A DNA stretch of 64,000 nt from Sindora glabra (taxonomy: Eukaryota > Streptophyta > Magnoliopsida > Fabales > Fabaceae). The translations under genes and the position numbers were made by a program. The notes beneath the pieces were generated by a model that was not told the origin of the DNA, ran no database searches, and was given only the letters and a program-made list of their open reading frames with translations. The stretch covers positions 17,279,883 to 17,343,882 of the forward strand of contig CM035230.1 of the NCBI GenBank assembly GCA_020226215.1, read 5' to 3'. This document shows positions 57,259 through 64,000 of this stretch, one piece after another (position 1 is the first letter of the stretch; every line of letters starts with the position of its first letter).

Positions 57259-58593
57259 TGATAAATGCACAATTTCACTTAAATTCTATGTGTTTTATCA
57301 CTCATTTACTTAGTATCTTGTGCAAATTAATTGAAAAAGGGTACTTAAAAGCTTAATATTTTGTTTTCAGGTTTTGAAGTGACACATTTGAGAAATAGAA
57401 AAGGATTCAGAGTCAAAACTATGCAAATTGTGGAGAATCAAAGCAAAGTTACTCACCTGACAAAGAACACGGGGTATGGGAAGTCCGTGTGGAAGGCCGT
57501 GTATCTTTCTGGAATGCTTCGAAGCTTCACTGAGCTGCTCGCAGAAGAACACGGGGTACAACATGGGCCGTGTCATACCCCGTGTATCATGCTGACCAGC
57601 CTTCGCAGAAGAACACGGGGTACAACATGGGCCATGTCATACCCCGTGTACATTACCCATATAAGTTTTGTGCGAAAAATTAACCAGGAAGGAGGAGAAC
57701 CGAAAATTTGAAAGGGGAGCCATGAGTAGAAACCCTAAGAGAGACCCAAACTCACCAAGGGGTAACTTCTAACCGTGGATTCAAGTGAAGGATTGAAGAT
57801 TCAAGCAAGGAATTTGTAGAGCTTCATGATTTGTTTAATTTCCCTTTCTATTTTCTAGTTTTCTGCTAGTTGTGTAATGACTTCACACTAAACCTTAGTG
57901 CTCAGCTAGGGGTAAACTTGTTCATGGATTTATGGAATTAATTTTTATATAATCTAGCTTGATTTACTATTGATTTATAATTTCATTATGTTATTTTGTA
58001 TTTCTACAGTTCAATACTTTCAGAAAATTGGATTTGTATGACAGATTAGTTAATTCTAGGTTGGAATGACCAATTAATTAATTGGACCTTGCATGATCAT
58101 TGAGAATATCAATTAGACTTAGGAATTAAGCTAATTGGATTCTTTTGCACAGGATGAAATATCTAAGAATGGATTCTAAAGCAATGTTAATGCAACCTAG
58201 ATGAGTGATTACTAGAGAAATTCTGGGCATTTAATCTTTTAGTTAGTAGCTAGTAGCCTTGCAATGAGGTATAACTTATTTTTGGTAATCCAGCAATCTA
58301 AATTAACAGTAAACCAAGTTAGAGGATTATTTTCATTCCATAATGAAATGTACAAGGGAACCCTAAAGTTGAGTACGCTTCCATCTCATTTGAATTAAAC
58401 CTTTTTAATAATTAAGCTTTGTTTTACATTTTACCCTTAATTCTCAATATCAATCGGCATACCTAGATAATTTACCTCGAAATTTATTTAGTATTCAACA
58501 TTCAATCCCTGTGGAGACGATATCTTTTATACTATAACTCGACTAAACCCGTGCACTTGCGGGATCACGTTAATTTCAAAGTTAAATGTGTCA
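57259..58593 (+). mobile_element. Ty3-gypsy solo LTR with CpG-rich hairpins (Tat/Retand-like)
   Basis: 1335 bp, TGATAAATGCAC...AAATGTGTCA, with 5-bp duplication ATTTT. The U3 holds hairpin-forming repeats (57465-57650), then catataag at 57658, then a leader. Near the right end ccctgtggagacgatatc and cccgtgcacttgcggga are the characteristic terminal words of Tat/Athila-type plant LTRs. It interrupts family L copy 2 between tttttaaatgaattttt and gtcattttgataattg, matching copy 1 at about 19555-19615. The sequence is much less decayed than its surroundings, so it is a young insertion reduced to a solo LTR. Open frames 57361-57711 and 57367-57576 are LTR artefacts. Confidence 0.93.
57540..57650 (+). 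repeat. Two 47-bp direct repeats each forming a hairpin
   Basis: Copies at 57540-57586 and 57604-57650 begin cgcagaagaacacggggtac and end taccccgtgta. The only difference is ccgtgtc versus ccatgtc, a CG to CA change. Each has 10-bp perfect inverted arms acacggggta / taccccgtgt. A related half-copy aacacggggtatgggaagtc lies at 57466. Arrays of acacgg/ccgtgt words are common in U3 regions of some plant gypsy LTRs. Confidence 0.93.
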
Positions 58594-58598
58594 ATTTT
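58594..58598 (+). repeat. Target-site duplication ATTTT, right copy
   Basis: Follows the terminal TCA of the solo LTR; identical to 57254-57258. Confidence 0.8.
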
Positions 58599-61289
58599 AG
58601 GTCATTTTGATAATTGCTTAAAGTAATAAGTAGTACAATATATTCTAAACATAAAAAATATGTGAAAATTTCATTTGAATTTTTTTAAAATTTTGGAAAT
58701 TTTTAAAAAAATTTATAAATATTTGCAGAAAAAAATAATTTTTTTAAAAAACCAAGAAAGCACATTTTGAGGTATTGTGTTAGTTAAATGTGTGTGTAAC
58801 TTGTGTAACATGTTTTGAACTTGAAAAAAAGTTGAAATATGAGATTCAAAACCTTTATTTTAATTTAGAAAATTTTCAAAAAAATATTTATTAATGTTTG
58901 CTATTTTAAATAGAATTTTTAAATATAAGAATGTTTGTTAAAACCTAATGCAATCTTGTGGTTGTTTGCTTGACTTTTAGATGTTGTTATATGATGAAAT
59001 CATGTAGTTTTACTATAGTGAGGAAGCTTGATTAAATGCTTAGTTTTTTAAAGAAAAGTAGATCTTTTACTTATTAGAATAATATGCAAAGTATAAGATT
59101 GAAATTGCCTGGAAATAGAAATTGTGGAAATTGAAAAAATTTGAGTTTAACATTTTTGGTTTTGTTACAAAAATCATGTGATGAATATCAATCATAGATT
59201 GCTATTTTGATTGATAAATCACATAAAATTACATGTAATTATTGGCTTAAAAGTATATTTGATTAGTAATAAGAATTCTGTAAAAAAAAGAACATTACTC
59301 CATTAGTTTCATATTGAAATCATAAAATTAGTGTATGAATGCTAATATGAGAAATTCTATAGTTGGTAAATGTATTAACGTGTTTATATGTAAGGATATT
59401 TGTGAATGAAGCTCCATGTTGATCAACTTTTGAAAGTGATACTATAACATTTGAATGAAAGCATCGATAATGCTTGTAGTTACTAGAAAAGTGGCAAGGT
59501 AAATTTGTGAATTTCTCTTGTCAAAATATTTTATATTTTGGCTATAGCTATGGTTAGCATTTTGATCTTATGCTGTTTATGTGAAATAGAATAGTGAGAG
59601 TCCCATGTGATATTGGCCTTATGTTGTATGTGAAATTGTGGCTATATGTCATACTGGACATTAATGGCTTGAATGCCATACATGATATGAGACTTTATGA
59701 AGAGTTTTAACGTTTGACCTAGTACTTGACTTTCGAGTCATAGAAAAGGTTAAGTGGGATAAGATTGATCCTAGATGGACAAGATTGAGATACATATGGG
59801 AGTTAGTCTATAACAAGGAGGAATCTTTTATGCTTTTAAACCATTTAATACTTCTTCAAATGTTTGTATTATGTTTATGATTAATTTAAATTTTGTCTAA
59901 GTATTATTATTGTAGTATAAAGAATGAATTAATGAAAAATAATTTCTATTAAAAAATGAGTTTTTAATATATATCATGTATATAAATGTTATTTGAATTA
60001 AAGTTAACTAAAAAATTTATGTGGTAGCTATATTATTGAGTAATTTTATTACTCTATTTGTGGATATTCTTTACAGATACTATGCTCGATACCACCTATT
60101 ATGCTTACAAATATTTGTGGAGCATGCACATGTTATGATACATGTTAATAGAAGTTTCACATTCCCCACACTGAGAGCTAGAAGTTAGACTTGAGTTTTT
60201 ATTTAGATGCATTAGTGAGTAATGAGGTTGTCAAGTATCACTTTATTTTATTTTGATTTGTAGTTCTGTATATATTTACATTGACATGCTACGACATTAT
60301 TATAGTTATTTTGATAAAATGGTATGCTTTATTTGTATAAAAATGCATATGTTTAATTATGCTGAAGTATAATTTACATTAATGTGTATTTCATCTATTT
60401 CTTTTCATATATGTTTTATTTAAAGGTTGTTACAAACAATAATAAGGGATTTCATTGTAGTTTTAAAGGAAACACTAGAAAAAGAGTTTTCCCCAACATT
60501 AAATGTAGACATATATCCTTTTCAAGTGTTGTTCTACATATTTCCAGGATATTTTTTCAAGGATTATTCACATAGTTTTAAACTTAAACTATTTTTGGAT
60601 ATGTTTCTAAAGAAAAGAAACTATTTCTAAACTTGATGTTGTCTCCAAATTATTTTCAAACAAAGTAAGATTTTTTTTTTAATTTTATAAACTTGATCCT
60701 ATTCTCTTAAGTTGGTTTCATGGTATGAGTTATGAAAATAAATACATTACTTAATTTTTAGAAAGTTTATCTTTTAAAAGATTTTTTTTGGTTCCTTAAG
60801 AGATTTTCAAGCAAACAATGTTTAGACAAGTTTTATAAATCTAATTCTAGACTATATCTTTGAACAAATATATTTTCTAAAATAATTTTTTGAAAAACAA
60901 TTTATTTGAAAATTTTCTAGTGGTAATGACCTTTTGATAGATAATTTTTTTTTTGAAATCACTTCACTAAAAGTTTGTATTTTCTAAGGTCATTATGTTT
61001 TCACTATTTTCAAATAAAAAAAAATTTCTCCTGTTTGACTTAGGTTTTGACCCTAAAAAATTTTGACATGTCTAATTTTTTTAAATATATTTAAAAGACT
61101 GAACCTTATCAATTGTGAAAATTTATCTTTTGACTTGATATAGAGAAAAAAATTACTAGTAAATCTTAAGTCTCTACATCATGCATTATTTAGAAAACAA
61201 TAAAATTTTCAGATGTTAGTTTAGTTTAGAAATATTTGTAAATATATTTAATTGATATATTTAGATGGTACAAAAATGGAGTTGTTACA

Positions 61290-64000
61290 AAAACCTCTTT
61301 AGCAAACAAACAAGGTATCCAAGAGAACATTACTTTAAACAAATGATTTAATTCATATTATAATCACACTTGCAATTTTATTGCAATTAGTAAAATTATG
61401 TCTATGATTATGACTAAATATGTGAAAAAATATAATTGTTACGGTAGAAAATTATAGAAAAATATAAATACGGTCTAACTTACAATAATAATATTGCGCA
61501 TAGTATTTTAATTGCACACCGTAATTTATAACCCAAATCCACGCAACAACAATAATCAAAGTCAATTATCCAGGGGTCCAAGAAACAAAGCTACATGGGC
61601 ACACAAAACAGGGTGAGACGAAATGTTGATGCATGTATGAAAAGGATGGCACAAAATGTCAAAGATCAACAAAATCCAGCTTAACAGGTATTAATCAATT
61701 ACATAATTCCAAGGCATTCCTGTCGTTCCATGCCTGAAGTCTTAGTGCCAATCCCTATAATCATTGAGATTAGATTCATTATTAAACAAATGGCTTGCTT
61801 GTAGACACAAACCTCAATTACATGTATATTGTATGGTAGTCCCTTACGTTCAATATATATATATATATATATATGTTGTAAAATACATTAAATATATTAC
61901 AAAAACAACCTATGTAATTTAGTTTTATAAACAACACTTAAGGATAAGATTTATTTTATATGTCATACGTGGGGAAATTTTAATTTTTTTTTTCTAGAAA
62001 ACAGAAAGAGCAAAATCGACAAGGTTATTTTTTGTGGACATTGCTATAAGAGTAAACCATTATTAGAAAATATTTAAATTAGTTATATTTACAGCCTTAA
62101 GAGGGAGTTCACTACCATAATTCTATTATAATTCTATTAAAATGGAAAAAATTCTAAAAGATTTTACCCAAATCATAAATTTATATCTTTTTACATTCAA
62201 TTCATATCATCTGAAATGAAGTAAAATTTGATATGATTAGACTAACTAACTTAGTAATTGATTATAAGATGGATATACATTGATAACTCCACTTTCAATC
62301 CATCGATTTGATGTGGCAAACTTGTTTTAGATCTTGTTTGCATAAGAAATAGAGGGTCAAACGTACATGATAGAAGGTGGTCTATTAAGTATACTCCAAT
62401 GTCAAAGTCAATGAGAATATAGATAAGATGATAAATAAAATTGTATCTTGACTTGTGAAAGAATACCCAAAACCCTTTTATAGGATTAAAGTCATTAATA
62501 AGTAGGATAGAAATAGGCAGACTGATAATTATCTTTACTATTTTTTGCTATAATAGGGAGTATTTAGTGCATATTTGTGTTGATAGCTGATAGTTGGACA
62601 ATATCTTTGCTAGTTGGACCATGCTATAAGTTATTGTTAACTAGGTTGGCTTGAATTAAGAGTTAGAATGAGGATTATCCTTTATAGTAAGACATGCACT
62701 TATGTAGATATATTCGATTGAGTTTAGTTCAATCGGATATTTTGATCATTGTCACACATAATAATATAGTTTTTATGTGTTTTAATAAGTGTCACAATAT
62801 GTCTCCTCTTTCCAAGTTGAGAAATTTTTGGAAGAATCCATTGTGAATTTGCATAAAGAAATAGACACAATTCTATTTCTAGTTGAATTTACTAACACAC
62901 ATGAAACTCACATTTATATCTTTAAATTCATGTTAAATAAGGTCCACCCAAGAAATTTCTCAACAAATCTCACATGTATTACACTTTCAGAACTTTTCGG
63001 TTCGAGTAATTGATTTGTGATTGAATATTCATAAATTAATTTTTTGTTCATTACATTGCACGTGTACCAAAATATTTCTTGAAGTTTAGAGTTCCCGGAA
63101 GGGTTTAAGGCTTAACTAACACGAGTTTTTTTTAGTAATTTCACATTTTCAGAATGACATAGGGAGGAAGATTCTTAAACAGCAAAGGGAATTTAACGAA
63201 GGTTTTTTTTTTTTATCAGGAGGCTTTATGAAAGTTTAATGTAAAATTTATAGAACTTGCAACTACTCGTTAAATATATTGCAGTTTTTCTATGAACAAT
63301 TATAAGTGTATACGAATTTTAGATGGAACAAATAAATAAAAAGTTTTAACTTTGTCGTTTAGAATTGCAATAAATATTTTAAAAAATTTTATTAAAATGT
63401 TAAGATGTTTAATAAAAAATTATAAAATTATATTTAAAAAGTTTATAAATTTTAATAAAAACTGAAAAAATATGTATTCACACCAATTCTTTTAGAGTAC
63501 AATCAAGTATAAGCATTAATTATTAATACAAAATAATGAGACAATTAAAGAATCATATAAGTGAGAAATTGGAAGTCAACAGCTCTTCCTCCTCGGGCGT
63601 AATGCAAGCCGCATAATTTTGAAAAGATTTACCTCTTCTTCACGCCCCACCAAACACAAGGAATTTACATTATAAATTATATATGCTTCCAAAATTTGCA
63701 ACCTAACCATCACTCAAACACGTTATATAAAATTGAAAAAAATTACCCATTTCATCTTTAAAATTGTATACAACTTTTAGAATAATTCTTAAATTATATT
63801 AACTGATTAATTTTATTTATAAATAATAATTTATATAAGTAATTTTGTTATTGTATATAAATTCATATAAATAATTTCATTCTTAACTATTAAATATTTG
63901 TATAGGAGATAAAATTATCTATATGAATTACTATTTAAAGATAAAATTAATTATTTAATAAATTTTAGAGATTATTTTTTTAGTATCATGTATACAAATT
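61290..64000. other. Right flank: mixed AT-rich and less decayed DNA, no gene identified
   Basis: 61480-61760 is of ordinary complexity with several CG (attgcgcatagt, aatccacgcaacaac, cattcctgtcgttccatgcc), and 63580-63660 likewise (ctcctcgggcgtaatgcaag, ttcacgccccaccaaacaca). These could be unique, possibly genic or gene-flanking sequence, but no exon, splice-site pair or recognisable protein was found. The 74-codon open frame at 62789-63013 (FLEESIVNLHKEIDTILFLV within it) has no motif I recognise. The rest is AT-rich. Confidence 0.4.
61853..61874. repeat. (AT)n microsatellite
   Basis: AT dinucleotide run of about 22 bp. Confidence 0.95.

Larger units (their letters stand above)
55027..61289 (+). 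mobile_element. Long Ty3-gypsy LTR-type copy (family L, copy 2)
   Basis: Starts TATAATACTTG, aligning with the TGTAATACC start of copy 1 (G changed to A). A TATA box ctataaatagc lies at 55559-55569, and ttgagtaatttt...attact followed by tttacag near 60037-60075 has the layout seen near the end of the 2.7-kb solo LTR. Two candidate right ends exist: ggttgttaca at 60434, the distance from the tttacag tract seen in the solo LTR, and gttgttaca at 61289, where collinearity with copy 1 ends. No matching 5-bp flanks were found for either. It carries a hAT MITE and another solo LTR. Confidence 0.6.

Noticed and set aside
57540..57650. Possible CRISPR-like repeat-spacer structure
   Set aside because: Only two repeats with a 17-bp gap inside a plant LTR; direct repeats of a retrotransposon U3 explain them.
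57361..57711. 116-codon plus open frame in the 57-kb solo LTR
   Set aside because: The repeated GVQHGPCHTPCI-like peptide is just the translation of the 47-bp hairpin repeats in an LTR U3; no start context or family.
55022..61294. Target-site duplication for family L copy 2
   Set aside because: caaat on the left does not match aaaac (after 61289) or aacaa (after 60434) well enough; boundary left open.
1..64000. tRNA, rRNA or organellar insertions
   Set aside because: No cloverleaf-like sequence, ribosomal core motif or plastid/mitochondrial gene sequence was recognised by reading both strands; a tRNAscan-SE and organelle BLAST run would be needed to be certain.

Overview
The window is a gene-poor, strongly AT-rich stretch of plant nuclear DNA that reads like old heterochromatin. 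I see no intact protein-coding gene, no tRNA or rRNA gene, no CRISPR array and no bacterial-type operon. Almost everything identifiable is a plant transposable element: Ty1-copia elements primed by initiator tRNA-Met, Ty3-gypsy elements and solo LTRs (including an Athila/Tat-type PBS), a CACTA element with a Ptta/En/Spm transposase, hAT-type non-autonomous elements and a Mutator-like MITE. These families point to a flowering plant, probably a eudicot; the species cannot be read from the window. Coding remnants are full of stops and frameshifts, and CG dinucleotides are scarce outside a few islands, as expected from long-term cytosine methylation and deamination.

Layout. 1-3240: right part of a CACTA element, transposase on the minus strand, terminus at about 3240. 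3241-6101: unassigned AT-rich DNA with a minus-strand coding scrap and three palindromes spaced 51 bp. 6102-7840: two 210-bp direct repeats enclosing oppositely oriented gypsy LTR ends. 7841-10875: decayed DNA ending in a gypsy polypurine tract. 10876 to about 23133: a very long gypsy LTR-type copy (family L, copy 1), split by a complete but dead copia element (10964-15694, TSD TACTT) and carrying smaller insertions and tandem duplications. 23975-25017: probable hAT-type element. 25018-27722: AT-rich spacer with a CpG-bearing island and a well-preserved hairpin MITE (27432-27603, perfect 9-bp TSD). 27725-32319: second copia element, with internal deletion but a readable gag. 32325-34070: spacer.

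34076-43408: an Athila/Tat-type gypsy element in minus orientation, with a complete 2.7-kb solo LTR nested in one LTR and probably another LTR inside. 43414-47360: older repeat family D, hit by that element and by an inverted solo LTR of the same family (43868-45449). The two neighbouring LTRs form a 1.5-kb inverted repeat. 47361-54990: AT-rich DNA with microsatellites and CACTA-like remnants. 55027 to 60434 or 61289: family L, copy 2, carrying a hAT MITE (56332-56854) and a solo LTR with CpG-rich hairpins (57259-58593). 61290-64000: mostly unassigned, with two patches of less decayed, more complex sequence.

Nothing here works together as a pathway. The window is a stratigraphy of insertions, and the order of events can be read from nesting, target-site duplications and paralogous empty sites. 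I found no convincing new biological system. The most checkable unusual items are the hairpin MITE, the CpG-preserving hairpin repeats in the 57-kb solo LTR, the 210-bp duplication around inverted LTR ends, and two unusually open reading frames (41182-41610 minus and 29655-30005 plus).
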